Notes: generated from the letters alone by a model not told the origin. A stretch of 28,564 bases of DNA from JAIPGX01 sp041650475 (GCA_041650475.1 JBAZLD010000016.1:1-28564), one strand, 5' to 3'; shown: positions 13,610 through 23,287, counted from the first letter of the stretch. Numbers and translations are program-made.

Positions 13610-16408
13610 TTAAATATTTTTGTTATTCTGTCCAATTCTTCCAACACAAACAGTACTCAAATTATCAGTAACAAAATATTTTTTACAAATTTCGTTTAAT
13701 TCTTTTAAATCTATTGTTTGTACTCGACTTAAAGCTTTATCATAATAATCAAAACCTAAATCAAATGCCTGTAATCGTGCGAACATAGAAGCCATATGCT
13801 CATTGCTGGCCGTAAGATCAACTAAATCTTTTAAATACATCTGTCTTGCAGAGTCTAATTCTTCTTTTGTTACTCCAAAATTTGCAAAATTATTTATAAT
13901 TTGAATTAAAGCTTTTTTAGCTTCAGGCAATCTATCAAGGCTCAAAATCGCTCCAACAAAATCAAAACCATTAACTTTTGTAGCATTAGCGGCATAAGAA
14001 CCAAACGCTGTATAAAAAAGACCAGTTTGTTCTCTTAATTGAAAAATACGTGATCCCAATGAATCAAAACAAATCATATTTAATAATTTTATAGGAATTA
14101 AATGTGGATTATAAATATCAATTGAACTAGGTTGTCCTAACAAAAGAACAACTTGGTCTCGTAACATAAAATAATCAAGTTCTTTACCTGGCTCAAAATT
14201 TGATTTTGATTTATGATCTATTTTAACTTGCTCACCCACCCAATTTTTTGTTAAATCTTTCAAAATTGTTTCTAAAAAATTTGTATCAAAATTTCCGACA
14301 ACAGAAACAATCATATTCTGTGGCGTAACATATTTTTTATGAAATTCATAAAGAGTTTTTATATCAATATTTTTGATTAAATCAATAGCTTGATCAAAAG
14401 TCCAATCATAGGCATAATCTTTATAAATCAAATTTTCAAGTAATTTTTTTGCAACAGAATTAGAAGAATCTTTTGCTCTTTGATACAAATCTATAAAAAT
14501 GTTTTTCAATTTCTCTAAAGAATCTGTTTTAAAATCAGGCTGTGTCAAAATAAGAAAAAAACGTTCTAAAAGAAGTTCAATATTATTATTCAAACAAGCA
14601 AGAACACCACCACCAACATCAAACGAAACGCTAGCACCTAAATTTTCAAAAAAATCAACATTTTCATTTTTTGTAAAACCCACACTTTTTTCAATTAAAA
14701 GATTCATCATCAAATTAAAAATGATGCCATCTTTTGATTGACTATAAAATTCTGCATCTTTAAATCGACAAATTAAACTTAAAATAGGCCATTCACCATT
14801 ATTTTTTAATAAAACAGTTAAACCATTTTTTAAAGCAATTTTTTTATCTGGTTGAGGAAATTCAAAATCCAATTTTGCAGGAGAATTTAATTTGTTTAAA
14901 AATTTAGGGTCTTCAATTTTTGTTGTTCTTTTATGTTTTGCTAAAATTTGAGTATCAAGCTCATCAGATTCTTTTTTTAACTTTTCCCATTGAGATTTTT
15001 TATTTTCTGGCAAAGGCAATAAAGTAATTTGATTAATTAAAAATGGATCCAAATATTGAGCAACAAAATTTTGTATTTGTTCAGATGTAATTTCAGCAAA
15101 TTTATTAACTTTTTCAAAAACCTCATATTCATTTTTTTTGAATAAATAAGATTTTATCCATTCATATGTAAAATATTTTAAACTTTGTAATTTTTCAAAA
15201 AATTCTCTACTTTTTGTATTAATAATTTTTTGTAATTCTTGATCAGTAACACCATCTTGAATTAATTTTATTAATTCTTGTTCAACTATTTTTTTACACT
15301 GTTCACTTTTACCAGCTACAGGTTCAATTAAAATCAAAAAAGTTCCAGCATTCTTTAAAAGATCTGTAAAAACAGCTAAATCAACAGCCACTTTTTCTTC
15401 ATCAACTAACTTTCTATATAATCTGCTTCCTTGACCTTGCCCCAAAATAAATTCTACACAATTAAGCAAATTTTCATCTAAATCTTTTATTCCAGGGACT
15501 AACCAATAAAAACCCAACTGCTCTTTTTGAACGTTTTCATATATATGAGTAATGTGTTGCACAAAAGATGTTGCATGTACCTTTTCTTGCTCAAAATCTT
15601 CAATAAGACTACTGCCCGCTTTTATATTTTCAAAATCTAATTTTGCAATTTCTATCGCATTATCAAGATTAATATCACCAACAATAAAAAGTACAGCATT
15701 TTGAGGACCATAATATTTATTGTAAAAATCTTTTAATTTTTGGGCAGATAAATTTACTAAATCTTGTTTATAACCTATAATCGGAAAATGATACGAATGA
15801 TTAGATGGATAAATTAATTCGCAAGCCTTTTCAAGCATAACCATCCAATATTTATCTTTATACATTTTCAATTCTTGAATAACAGTTTTTAATTCAGAAG
15901 CTAAATGTTGTTCTTCAAATCTGGCATTTTGCATACAATCAGCTAAAATAGCCAAAAATGGTTGCCAATTATTTTTATCAACCTCAAAATAATAACTGGT
16001 CATGTCTTTTGCAGTAAAAGCATTAAAAGTTGCTCCAAATTTTCTAGCTATTGCATCAATATCGCCTTCAGATAATTTGTTTGTACCTTTAAAAATCATA
16101 TGTTCTATTAAATGAGCAAGACCTCTCTGCCCTGCTTGTTCAACAGCAGATCCTATGCCGTAGGCTATTTGTAACAAAACTTTTGGACAAGCAGAATCTT
16201 TGAATGCTAATACAGTTAATCCATTATCAAGAACGACTTTTTTTATATTTTCTTTTTTCATTTCAAAATTTACCTTGGTTTTAATAGTTGGTGAAATTTC
16301 TTCTTTTTTTTGTGGTATAAAAAAATTTATTCCTAAAATTAAAGTTATGATAAATGATAACATAATAAAAAACCATTTGTATTTTAAAATAAAATTTATA
16401 ATATTCAT
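13610..16408 (-). CDS. M16 family zinc metallopeptidase, membrane-anchored, two-module
   Basis: M16 peptidases (pitrilysin, mitochondrial processing peptidase and PqqL relatives) cleave peptides inside a clamshell of paired domains. From ATG 16408 the protein has 932 aa. A short cytoplasmic start and one hydrophobic segment (about 13-32) would anchor it, placing the rest in the periplasm. The first module has the inverted zinc motif HLIEH (His99, Glu102, His103) and a likely third ligand, Glu179, in the ELKTVIQELKMYKD region. A second M16 module (about 510-930) lacks HxxEH, as is normal for the inactive half. GGAG at 16417-16420 fixes this start; a longer reading frame to 16564 would overlap the divergent heptosyltransferase gene and has no such site. 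The substrate is unknown, probably peptides or envelope proteins. Confidence 0.92.
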   Translation of the reverse strand: MNIINFILKYKWFFIMLSFIITLILGINFFIPQKKEEISPTIKTKVNFEMKKENIKKVVLDNGLTVLAFKDSACPKVLLQIAYGIGSAVEQAGQRGLAHLIEHMIFKGTNKLSEGDIDAIARKFGATFNAFTAKDMTSYYFEVDKNNWQPFLAILADCMQNARFEEQHLASELKTVIQELKMYKDKYWMVMLEKACELIYPSNHSYHFPIIGYKQDLVNLSAQKLKDFYNKYYGPQNAVLFIVGDINLDNAIEIAKLDFENIKAGSSLIEDFEQEKVHATSFVQHITHIYENVQKEQLGFYWLVPGIKDLDENLLNCVEFILGQGQGSRLYRKLVDEEKVAVDLAVFTDLLKNAGTFLILIEPVAGKSEQCKKIVEQELIKLIQDGVTDQELQKIINTKSREFFEKLQSLKYFTYEWIKSYLFKKNEYEVFEKVNKFAEITSEQIQNFVAQYLDPFLINQITLLPLPENKKSQWEKLKKESDELDTQILAKHKRTTKIEDPKFLNKLNSPAKLDFEFPQPDKKIALKNGLTVLLKNNGEWPILSLICRFKDAEFYSQSKDGIIFNLMMNLLIEKSVGFTKNENVDFFENLGASVSFDVGGGVLACLNNNIELLLERFFLILTQPDFKTDSLEKLKNIFIDLYQRAKDSSNSVAKKLLENLIYKDYAYDWTFDQAIDLIKNIDIKTLYEFHKKYVTPQNMIVSVVGNFDTNFLETILKDLTKNWVGEQVKIDHKSKSNFEPGKELDYFMLRDQVVLLLGQPSSIDIYNPHLIPIKLLNMICFDSLGSRIFQLREQTGLFYTAFGSYAANATKVNGFDFVGAILSLDRLPEAKKALIQIINNFANFGVTKEELDSARQMYLKDLVDLTASNEHMASMFARLQAFDLGFDYYDKALSRVQTIDLKELNEICKKYFVTDNLSTVCVGRIGQNNKNI

Positions 16409-16476
16409 GTTTGCTTCTCCGTTTTTTTTAATTAAACTACTACAAAAGAGTTTAAAAATAAATTTTTTAATAAAAA

Positions 16477-17547
16477 ATGAACATTTTAATATTAAGAGTA
16501 TCATCAATAGGTGATGTAATACATACGTTGCCCGCAATTTTTTTAATAAAAAAATTAAATCCAAATGCTAAGATAAGCTGGATAGTACAAAAAAAGGCTG
16601 CTTGTATTTTAAAAAATCAAAATTTTTTAGAAAATGTTTGGGTTATACCTGACAAATTTCTAAAACCTCAAAATTGGTTTGTTACATTTAAAGTAATCAA
16701 AGAAACGAAAAAACATAAATGGGATGCTATACTTGATTTTCAAGGTATAATCAAAACATCAATTTTTTTATTTTTTCTTAACGGCCCTAAATATGGTTTT
16801 GATTACAAAAATTCAAGAATGGGCCTCACTTCTTATTTTACAACAAATCAAATGACACCAGAATATACAAATATAATACAAAAAAATCTCGCACTAACTT
16901 CTTATATGCTTAAAAAATATAATAAAAATAATTATATCGAAACACCAGATATAGAAATATTAAAAAAAGATTTTAAACTAGATATCCCTACAGAAAAAAT
17001 AGAACTTGTAGACAATTGGTTAAAAAAAAACAATATAAAAAATTTTGTAGCATTAACACCAAATACAACTTGGCCTTCAAAAGAATGGCCAACAGAAAAT
17101 TGGAAATATTTATTTGATTATTTAAATGAAATAAATGAATATTCTGTTATTTTAATTGGCAAAGAATTTGGAAAACAGGCAAATGAATTGTCAAAATATA
17201 TAGAAAAAAAAAATCTAAAAATTTACACTTCACCAAATTGGGATTTATTAACAACATCTTATTTAATATCAAAAACAGAGTTATTTATAGCCCCTGATAC
17301 AGGATTATTACATATGGCAGATTTTTTGAATAAAAAAACCATAGGAATTTTTGGACCAACATTAGCTAAAAGACATGGTCCCTTCTTAAATCAAATTAGT
17401 ATAAAAAATGCAATTCAGATAAAATGTCCTTACCTTTATAAAAGATCTCATTGTAAAAACAAATTTGGAACAAATTATAATTGTATGTATAATTTAACAC
17501 CTGGAAATTTATTTGCTAAGATAAAACAGGTATTAAATTTTGGATAA
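16477..17547 (+). CDS. Heptosyltransferase (glycosyltransferase family 9)
   Basis: This enzyme probably adds L-glycero-D-manno-heptose from ADP-heptose to the Kdo or inner-core region of lipid A. The 356-aa protein opens MNILILRVSSIGDVIHTLPA (1-20), the classic WaaC/WaaF/RfaF start. It also has the donor-site pattern LFIAPDTGLLHMADFLN (about 268-284) followed by KTIGIFGPTLAKRHGP. NTTWPSKEWP near 193-202 fits the family's W-P-x-x-x-W segment. WaaC versus WaaF cannot be decided, so no symbol is given. It is the first gene of a likely operon with the export genes downstream: TTG 17540, upstream of the TolC-like start, overlaps its stop. HldE at 24148 would supply its donor pathway. A 68-bp gap separates it from the divergent M16 gene. 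Confidence 0.92.
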   Translation: MNILILRVSSIGDVIHTLPAIFLIKKLNPNAKISWIVQKKAACILKNQNFLENVWVIPDKFLKPQNWFVTFKVIKETKKHKWDAILDFQGIIKTSIFLFFLNGPKYGFDYKNSRMGLTSYFTTNQMTPEYTNIIQKNLALTSYMLKKYNKNNYIETPDIEILKKDFKLDIPTEKIELVDNWLKKNNIKNFVALTPNTTWPSKEWPTENWKYLFDYLNEINEYSVILIGKEFGKQANELSKYIEKKNLKIYTSPNWDLLTTSYLISKTELFIAPDTGLLHMADFLNKKTIGIFGPTLAKRHGPFLNQISIKNAIQIKCPYLYKRSHCKNKFGTNYNCMYNLTPGNLFAKIKQVLNFG

Positions 17548-17551
17548 AATT

Positions 17552-18817
17552 ATGAAAAAAAATTTATTTCTTTTTTTTGTGTTCATAATAATTATAAATA
17601 CATCGTATATACATTCTGTTACAGTTGATAATAATAAAAATTTAAATTTAACAATGGACAAAGCCGTTGAAATGGCAAACAAATATAATCCCAGCTTAAA
17701 AGCATTAAAATTTGCAATTCAAGCACAAAAAGAAAATGAAAAGGTTGCTTTTTCTGGTTATTTTCCGACTATCAACTTAAATGAAACTCCATATTTTCAA
17801 AATGAACAAAAAGGTTTACAAAATAGAATTTCAATAGAAGGTCGACAATTGGTTTATAGTTTTGCAGGTCCATTGCAACAATTAAAAATTGCGCAAAAAC
17901 AAACCGATGTTGCTAAATTATCTGAAGAAGAACGTAAAGATTATCTTCGATATTTTGTAGAAGCATCATTTTTACAATCTTGGTTATTGCAGAGAAAAAA
18001 TAAAGCAATAAAAACTTTAAACTCTTCTGCAGACGAAACTATTAAAAAAGCTGAACATCAAAATAAATTAAATCTTTTAAGTAAAAACCAATGGTTGCAA
18101 GACGAGGCAACATTTGCAAGCAATCTAGCAAATGTTTATTTATATTCAGATGAGTTAAAAAATGCACAAAATCAATTAGAATTTTATATCGGAAAACAAT
18201 TTGAAAGCAAAGACGAAACTATAACTCTAATATGGGATTCCAAACAAGAAATAAAAGTAGAAAATTTAGAAAATTACTATCAAAAAGCTATAAAAAATAG
18301 GAAAGATATTCAAAGAAAACAAAAAGAAACAGAAGTTTTCAAAGAAACAGAATATTATTATAAAAAAGGGAATGCTCCTGAACTTAAAATTATGGGATCC
18401 GTATCAAAAGATAGTAATGCCTATTATAACTGTCATCAAGTTGGTTTATATTTAACCTGGAATATTTTTGATGGTGGCACAAAACATTATGAACAACATA
18501 AAGCGCATGCCGAAATGTTAAAAGCTTTAGAAGAAAAAGAATATTTAATTAATCAAGCAAAATATGATGTACAAAAAGCATACAACAACTTGTCCATATT
18601 ATTAAAACAATTAGCCGCACAAAACATCCAGTTAACTCAAGCAAAAAATGATTATATACTTAACAAACAAAAATATGAAATAGGTGACATATCTAAAGTA
18701 GATTTTGAGCAAGCAAAATATAATTGGGAAAATCAAAAATTTATATGGTTATCATTAAAAATTAATACTGCCGTTAAAGAAAGAGAATTACAATATGCTT
18801 GCGGTTTCCCTGAATAA
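17552..18817 (+). CDS. TolC-family outer-membrane efflux protein
   Basis: TolC-like proteins trimerise into an outer-membrane barrel joined to a periplasmic helical tunnel. The 421-aa product starts MKKNLFLFFVFIIIINTSYIHS, a clear signal peptide (about 1-23). LTMDKAVEMANKYNPSLKAL follows (seen as LTMDKAVEMA then NPSLKAL), the usual opening of an OEP repeat. Long helical stretches come next, the strand WNIFDGGTKHYEQ (about 303-315) and the late ILNKQKYEIGDISKVDFEQA segment (K-Y-E-x-G-x-I-S). I prefer ATG 17552 over TTG 17540, since the signal peptide then begins with MKK. Length is at the short end for the family. The next gene begins inside its last codons. With the MacA-like, ATPase and permease genes downstream it should form a complete tripartite exporter. 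Confidence 0.9.
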   Translation: MKKNLFLFFVFIIIINTSYIHSVTVDNNKNLNLTMDKAVEMANKYNPSLKALKFAIQAQKENEKVAFSGYFPTINLNETPYFQNEQKGLQNRISIEGRQLVYSFAGPLQQLKIAQKQTDVAKLSEEERKDYLRYFVEASFLQSWLLQRKNKAIKTLNSSADETIKKAEHQNKLNLLSKNQWLQDEATFASNLANVYLYSDELKNAQNQLEFYIGKQFESKDETITLIWDSKQEIKVENLENYYQKAIKNRKDIQRKQKETEVFKETEYYYKKGNAPELKIMGSVSKDSNAYYNCHQVGLYLTWNIFDGGTKHYEQHKAHAEMLKALEEKEYLINQAKYDVQKAYNNLSILLKQLAAQNIQLTQAKNDYILNKQKYEIGDISKVDFEQAKYNWENQKFIWLSLKINTAVKERELQYACGFPE

Positions 18818-19505
18818 TATAAAAAAAACTCTTTGCCTATTTTTTTTATTATTATTTTTTTTAAATTTTAAAAATTCAAATGCTATTATTAACAAATCAG
18901 CAATTGAAAAAACACAAAAGTTGTTATGTTTTGCTATTGTTGTTGATCAGTTACTGCCTAATCATTACAAAATTTGGCCAAAATTAAATATCGAATTTAA
19001 CAATCCAAAATTTTTACAATTTAAAAATTGCTGTAACTCAAAATATAATATTTATATGCCTGCATTTATAAATAATATTTTATTATCCGCAACGGAAGAA
19101 AATGAGGATTTTGTAAGTGCAATAATAAATATTTTAATACAAATTAAGATTATTTCCCAAGATAACAATCTTAATTCTGCAAAAGAAATAGGGGATTTAT
19201 TTAAAAGCAATATAGGCTTAAGTATCATATGTGAAAAGGCGGCTGAAATCTTGGCAAACAAAGCCGTTAATAATTTTGTAAAGCAAAAAATATTAAAAAG
19301 AGTTTTAAAAATAATTACTTTTACAAGTATTAAAATTTTAGCAGATTATCTTCGTTCCCAAAAAATAGAGTCTAATTATCAACAATATTTTAAATTCAAT
19401 ACAATAAAATATATAAATATTTTTGTAGAAAAAACTTTTATTGAATTTTTAGCAGAATTTTTACAAAGATTTATAAAAGGAAAATCGCAGGTACAAAAAT
19501 GTTAA
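18795..19505 (+). CDS. Exported protein of unknown function, within the exporter operon
   Basis: I do not recognise this 236-aa protein. It has a positively charged start and a strongly hydrophobic segment (TLCLFFLLLFFLNF, about 12-25) ending near NSNA, so a signal peptide with cleavage near residue 30 is likely. The remainder is helical, with a cysteine pair (NCCN, near 78-81) and further cysteines at about 44, 147 and the extreme C-terminus. Basic helices near 166-190 are followed by a polar stretch and a hydrophobic amphipathic end. It overlaps the TolC-like gene by 23 bp and the MacA-like gene by 7 bp, which places it firmly in the operon and implies co-regulated function. It may be a periplasmic accessory or a substrate of the exporter. 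No motif supports a specific activity. Confidence 0.65.
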   Translation: MLAVSLNNIKKTLCLFFLLLFFLNFKNSNAIINKSAIEKTQKLLCFAIVVDQLLPNHYKIWPKLNIEFNNPKFLQFKNCCNSKYNIYMPAFINNILLSATEENEDFVSAIINILIQIKIISQDNNLNSAKEIGDLFKSNIGLSIICEKAAEILANKAVNNFVKQKILKRVLKIITFTSIKILADYLRSQKIESNYQQYFKFNTIKYINIFVEKTFIEFLAEFLQRFIKGKSQVQKC

Positions 19506-20695
19506 CTAAAAAACAAATCTTAATATTAATCTCTTTTATAGCAATAATAGTAACTGGAAGTTTATATTTTTTTAGAAAAAAATATAAAGAAACAACTCCT
19601 TTATTAAAAACAGAAAAACCACAAAGGAAAAATTTAACTCAATACGTTCATTCTTCAGGGACTTTAAAAGCAAAAGAACAAATAACAATTGGAAGCTTGG
19701 AGGCTGGTACTGTTATAGATATTTTGGCAGATAATAATGATAAAATAAAAAAGGATCAAGTTCTTGCAATTATTGATAATGGAATTGGAGACAGTAATGT
19801 AAAATTGTTACAAGCACGGCTCAATCAACACAAAGCTGAATTATGGTATCAAGAAAAATTCTTTGCAAGACAAAAACAATTGTATGAATCCGGTCAGATC
19901 TCAAAAAACTCTTTTGAAGAATATACGAAAAATCTTGAAGTAGTTAAAGAAGCTGTAAAATTAACAACAGCAGAATTAGAAGTCCAAGAAAAAAAATATA
20001 ATAATCTTTTTATAAAATCTCCAGACAATGGAATTGTTATAGCAAAAGAAATAGATCTGGGACAAATGATCACTTCTCAATTTCAAGCAACAGTTCTTTT
20101 TGTAATGGCAAAAGATTTAACTAAAATGGAAACTAGTGTAGATGTTAGTGAAGCTGACGTAGGAATGGTTAAAGAAGGTCAAAAAGCAATATTTAAGGTA
20201 GACGCTTTTCCTAAAGAAATTTTTAAGGCAAAAGTAGAAGAAATTAGATATCTTGCCAAAATAGTAGAAAATGTTGTTACATATGCAACAATTTTAAATA
20301 TAAATAATCCTGATTTAAAATTAAGACCAGGAATGACTACAGACGTGAAAATAAAAGTAGCAAAATGTAAAAATGGTTTAGTTGTTCAAAATAAAAGCTT
20401 ACGAATAAATGGTTCCTCTCTAGAACAAGTTGCAAAAAAAATGAATTTAAAATTTGAAAGACTTCCAGATACTGATGCTAAAACCGAAATTGATCACATT
20501 TGGGTTTTAGAAAATAAAGATACAATAAAACAGTTAAAAATAACAACCGGAGTTAGACAAGGTCCATATACTCAAATCATAGGTGATGTAACAGATGAAA
20601 CCGACATTATTACAGAAGTAACAGATTTTCAAAGGGATAATCTTTTACTAAAAGAGGTATTTGCCGGAGCATCAGGCGGAATAGGCAAAAAATAA
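19499..20695 (+). CDS. MacA-like periplasmic adaptor (HlyD/RND membrane fusion protein)
   Basis: The adaptor bridges an inner-membrane ABC transporter to the TolC channel. The 398-aa protein has an N-terminal anchor (ILILISFIAIIVTGSLYFF, about 7-25). A lipoyl/barrel-sandwich half follows with SSGTLKAKEQITIGSLEAGTV (seen as SSGTLKAKEQ then EAGTVIDI, about 52-78). Next come a helical hairpin (about 100-165), the second half SPDNGIVIAKEIDLGQ (about 174-189), a beta-barrel domain, and LRPGMTTDVKIKV (about 275-287), typical of MFPs. It ends in a glycine-rich tail (GASGGIGKK). It overlaps the unknown exported gene by 7 bp, and 22 bp separates it from the ATPase. The set TolC/MacA/ATPase/permease is complete. 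The MacA name is by architecture; the substrate could be a macrolide, peptide, lipid or polysaccharide. Confidence 0.9.
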   Translation: MLTKKQILILISFIAIIVTGSLYFFRKKYKETTPLLKTEKPQRKNLTQYVHSSGTLKAKEQITIGSLEAGTVIDILADNNDKIKKDQVLAIIDNGIGDSNVKLLQARLNQHKAELWYQEKFFARQKQLYESGQISKNSFEEYTKNLEVVKEAVKLTTAELEVQEKKYNNLFIKSPDNGIVIAKEIDLGQMITSQFQATVLFVMAKDLTKMETSVDVSEADVGMVKEGQKAIFKVDAFPKEIFKAKVEEIRYLAKIVENVVTYATILNINNPDLKLRPGMTTDVKIKVAKCKNGLVVQNKSLRINGSSLEQVAKKMNLKFERLPDTDAKTEIDHIWVLENKDTIKQLKITTGVRQGPYTQIIGDVTDETDIITEVTDFQRDNLLLKEVFAGASGGIGKK

Positions 20696-20717
20696 AATTA
20701 AAATAGGACCTTAAATA

Positions 20718-21401
20718 ATGTCACTTTTAAAAACAGTAAAATTAGTAAAAACCTATAAAATGGGTGAAACAATAGTAGAAGCTTTAAAGGGAATTAGTTT
20801 AGAAATAAATCAGGGCGAGTTTGTTGCTATAACAGGATCTTCCGGATCTGGCAAATCTACATTAATGCATCTTTTAGGATGTCTTGATGTTCCAACGTCG
20901 GGCCAATATTTTATTGAAGATAAAGATGTTTCAAAAATGACAAAAAATGAACTTGCCAAAATAAGAAATCAAAAAATAGGATTTGTTTTTCAAAAATTTT
21001 TTTTATTAGCAGATCTTAACGCAACAGATAACGTAGCATTACCAGCACTTTATGCAGGCATTCCGGAAAATGAAGCTAAAAAAAAAGCCTTATCTTTTTT
21101 AGAATTGGTAGGATTAAAAGATCGAGCAAGTCATTATCCATATCAATTATCTGGCGGACAACAACAGCGAGTAGCAATAGCTAGATCATTAATTAATAAT
21201 CCAGCAATAATATTTGCAGATGAGCCAACAGGAAATCTTGATACAAAAACAGGAGATACAATAATGGAATTATTCACAAATTTAAATAAAGAAAGATCTG
21301 TTACAATAATTATAGTCACACATGAACCTGATATAGCAATTAAAACAAAACGTATTATTGATTTAATAGACGGTCAAATTAAATCTGATAAAAAATTATA
21401 A
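20718..21401 (+). CDS. ABC transporter ATPase, MacB/LolD type
   Basis: This 227-aa subunit would hydrolyse ATP to drive the MacB-like permease. It shows Walker A GSSGSGKST (40-48), Q-loop Gln92, signature LSGGQQQR (144-151), Walker B IIFADEPTGNLD (164-175) and the H-loop in VTHEP (His202). The FADEPTGNLD wording and small size are typical of the LolD/MacB/FtsE group. In E. coli MacB the ATPase and permease are fused; here they are separate genes, as in the LolCDE arrangement. AGGACC lies about 12 bases before the ATG, a rather weak ribosome-binding site. The adjacent permease starts 18 bases after the stop. Confidence 0.95.
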   Translation: MSLLKTVKLVKTYKMGETIVEALKGISLEINQGEFVAITGSSGSGKSTLMHLLGCLDVPTSGQYFIEDKDVSKMTKNELAKIRNQKIGFVFQKFFLLADLNATDNVALPALYAGIPENEAKKKALSFLELVGLKDRASHYPYQLSGGQQQRVAIARSLINNPAIIFADEPTGNLDTKTGDTIMELFTNLNKERSVTIIIVTHEPDIAIKTKRIIDLIDGQIKSDKKL

Positions 21402-21419
21402 TAAGAAAATAAAAATAAT

Positions 21420-22643
21420 ATGAATAATTATAGATTATTTTTAACAGCTTTAACCTCTTTAAATAGACATAAATTACGTTCTTTATTAACCACATTAGGA
21501 ATTATAGTTGGAATTGTTTCTATTATTTCTGTAATGTCCATCGGTCACGGGGCAAAATATAAGGTAAAACAAAAAATAGAAGGTTTAGGTACAAATTTTA
21601 TAATAGTGTTAGGAGGAAGTCCAAAAAGGCTAATGCATTCAAGAGGTGGTGCAGGAAATTTAACAATAACTCCTTCAGATTTAAATGCAATTCTAGAAGA
21701 ATGTGATGGAATTACCCATGCATCGCCAGGCGTACAAAGATCCTTTAAAATTGTATATGAAGGAAATAACTGGCAATGTCTTGTTGGGGGCGCAGATGCA
21801 AATTATTTGCAAATTAGAAAATGGAATTTAACAAAAGGATATTTTTTTACAGAACATGATGTAAAAACCGGAAAACGCGTAGCTATTATTGGAAAAACAG
21901 TAAAAAAAGAATTATTTGGTAAAATTAATCCTATAAATAAAACCATTAGAATAAAAAATATACCATTTACAGTAATAGGAGTCTTAGAAGAACGTGGCAA
22001 AATGCCAAATGGAATGGATGAAGATGATTTGATTATAATGCCATATACTACAGCCCAAAAAAGTTTAATGGGAATTCATAATGGAAATTTTACAGCAATT
22101 ATTATATCCGCTAAAAAAAAAGAAATAATGAATCAGACGGCAAATGAAATTGAAGCTATTTTAAGACAGCAACATAAACTTACACCACAAGATGAAAATG
22201 ATTTTACTGTATTTACACAAGATGATATCACACAAGCTTCAGATGCAGCTACTCAAGTTCTTAATATTTTGTTATTTATAATTGCCTCAATTTCATTAAT
22301 TGTAGGTGGCATAGGTATCATGAATATAATGCTTGTAACTGTTGCAGAAAGAACTAAAGAAATTGGTATTCGCATGGCTTTAGGCGCAACAACCCAAAAC
22401 ATATTAATTCAATTTATTTTAGAGGCTATTGTTATTTGCATTATGGGCGGTGTCGTCGGTGTTATTATTGGCGTTTTAATATCCGAATTTATAGGAATTA
22501 TTTTGGGTTGGCCAATTTTCATTTCAATTAAATCTATTATAATCTCTTTAATTTCATGTATTGTAATTGGCTTATTTTTTGGTTTTTATCCTGCCAAAAA
22601 GGCCTCTGGACTTAATCCAGTTGAAGCTTTAATTGAAAAATAA
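21420..22643 (+). CDS. MacB-like ABC transporter permease
   Basis: This is the membrane subunit of the tripartite exporter. It uses a mechanotransmission mechanism in which ATP binding in the cytoplasm moves a large periplasmic domain. The 407-aa protein has TM1 (about 22-42; RSLLTTLGIIVGIVSIISVM) preceded by the basic SLNRHKLRS. A MacB periplasmic core (about 45-275) comes next, then three C-terminal membrane helices (about 282-305, 330-355, 365-390). Conserved marks are GIGIMNIMLVTVAERTKEIGIRMALGA (seen as GIGIMNIMLV then ERTKEIGIRMALGA) and the closing GFYPAKKASGLNPVEAL. These are hallmark FtsX/MacB sequences. It is the last gene of the operon; the convergent rsmG begins 5 bases beyond, so the two transcription units end nearly tail to tail without a visible terminator. 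Confidence 0.94.
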   Translation: MNNYRLFLTALTSLNRHKLRSLLTTLGIIVGIVSIISVMSIGHGAKYKVKQKIEGLGTNFIIVLGGSPKRLMHSRGGAGNLTITPSDLNAILEECDGITHASPGVQRSFKIVYEGNNWQCLVGGADANYLQIRKWNLTKGYFFTEHDVKTGKRVAIIGKTVKKELFGKINPINKTIRIKNIPFTVIGVLEERGKMPNGMDEDDLIIMPYTTAQKSLMGIHNGNFTAIIISAKKKEIMNQTANEIEAILRQQHKLTPQDENDFTVFTQDDITQASDAATQVLNILLFIIASISLIVGGIGIMNIMLVTVAERTKEIGIRMALGATTQNILIQFILEAIVICIMGGVVGVIIGVLISEFIGIILGWPIFISIKSIIISLISCIVIGLFFGFYPAKKASGLNPVEALIEK

Positions 22644-22648
22644 AAATC

Positions 22649-23287
22649 TTAATTCAACCTAAAAAATGCTAATTTTCGTTGCCTTTTACCCAATTTATAA
22701 CTTTTAATTTCTTTTAAAAACTCTGCTGCTTTAGGATCAACCTTCCATTCATCGGTAACCCAGTAAACCAAAGTAGAATTTTTATATGCGCTAGAAGGTT
22801 TAAACATTCTGCACAATTCTTCTTCACCAATTGCAGCCCTTGTAAGAAAAAAATCAACATCTGCTTGAGTAGTTCTCAAAAATGTTCGCCAATCTAAATC
22901 ACAAATTTGAACGTTTTCTAAATTTAATTCTTCGATTAAAGCGTGCAAAAATTTTTGTTTCTTTTTATTAACTTCAATTAAAATAACATCTAAATGAGGA
23001 AATAAAATTTTTAATGGAATTGCAGGAAAGCCAGCTCCCGTTCCAATATCAACAATTAATTTTGATTTTTTTAAATCAACAAAATCTATTAATGCCACGG
23101 AATCTAAAAAATGTTGCCTTACAACACCACCAAGATTTGTAATTGCGGTTAAATTAATATTTTTGTTCCATTCTTCAAGAATTTGTGTATATTTTTGAAA
23201 TTTTTCAAGTTGTTCATCTGTTAAATTAAGTTCTTGAACAAAATCCACCCATATTTTTTCTGGTTCTTTTTCTCTATTCTTTTTCAT
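22649..23287 (-). CDS. rsmG: 16S rRNA (guanine-527 N7) methyltransferase RsmG
   Basis: RsmG (GidB) uses S-adenosylmethionine to methylate G527 of 16S rRNA, a site near the streptomycin-binding pocket. The 212-aa protein has WNKNINLTAI (40-49), the SAM-binding glycine loop DIGTGAGFPAIPLKI (80-94), the acidic ribose-contacting residue in LIEVNKKKQKFL (Glu105 region) and the TRAAIGEEEL stretch (149-158). All follow the family order. The start at 23287 has no strong Shine-Dalgarno sequence but matches the expected N-terminus. It is monocistronic here, convergent with the exporter operon, and separated from the plus-strand exported gene by about 109 bp. mnmG and parAB, common neighbours, are absent. 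Confidence 0.94.
   Translation of the reverse strand: MKKNREKEPEKIWVDFVQELNLTDEQLEKFQKYTQILEEWNKNINLTAITNLGGVVRQHFLDSVALIDFVDLKKSKLIVDIGTGAGFPAIPLKILFPHLDVILIEVNKKKQKFLHALIEELNLENVQICDLDWRTFLRTTQADVDFFLTRAAIGEEELCRMFKPSSAYKNSTLVYWVTDEWKVDPKAAEFLKEIKSYKLGKRQRKLAFFRLN

Noticed and set aside
16409..16564. N-terminal extension of the M16 peptidase by 52 residues
   Set aside because: It would overlap the divergent heptosyltransferase gene; a good ribosome-binding site precedes ATG 16408 and the anchor segment then sits at the N-terminus.
17540..17551. TTG start for the TolC-like gene
   Set aside because: ATG 17552 gives a standard MKK signal peptide; the extra four residues overlap the previous stop.
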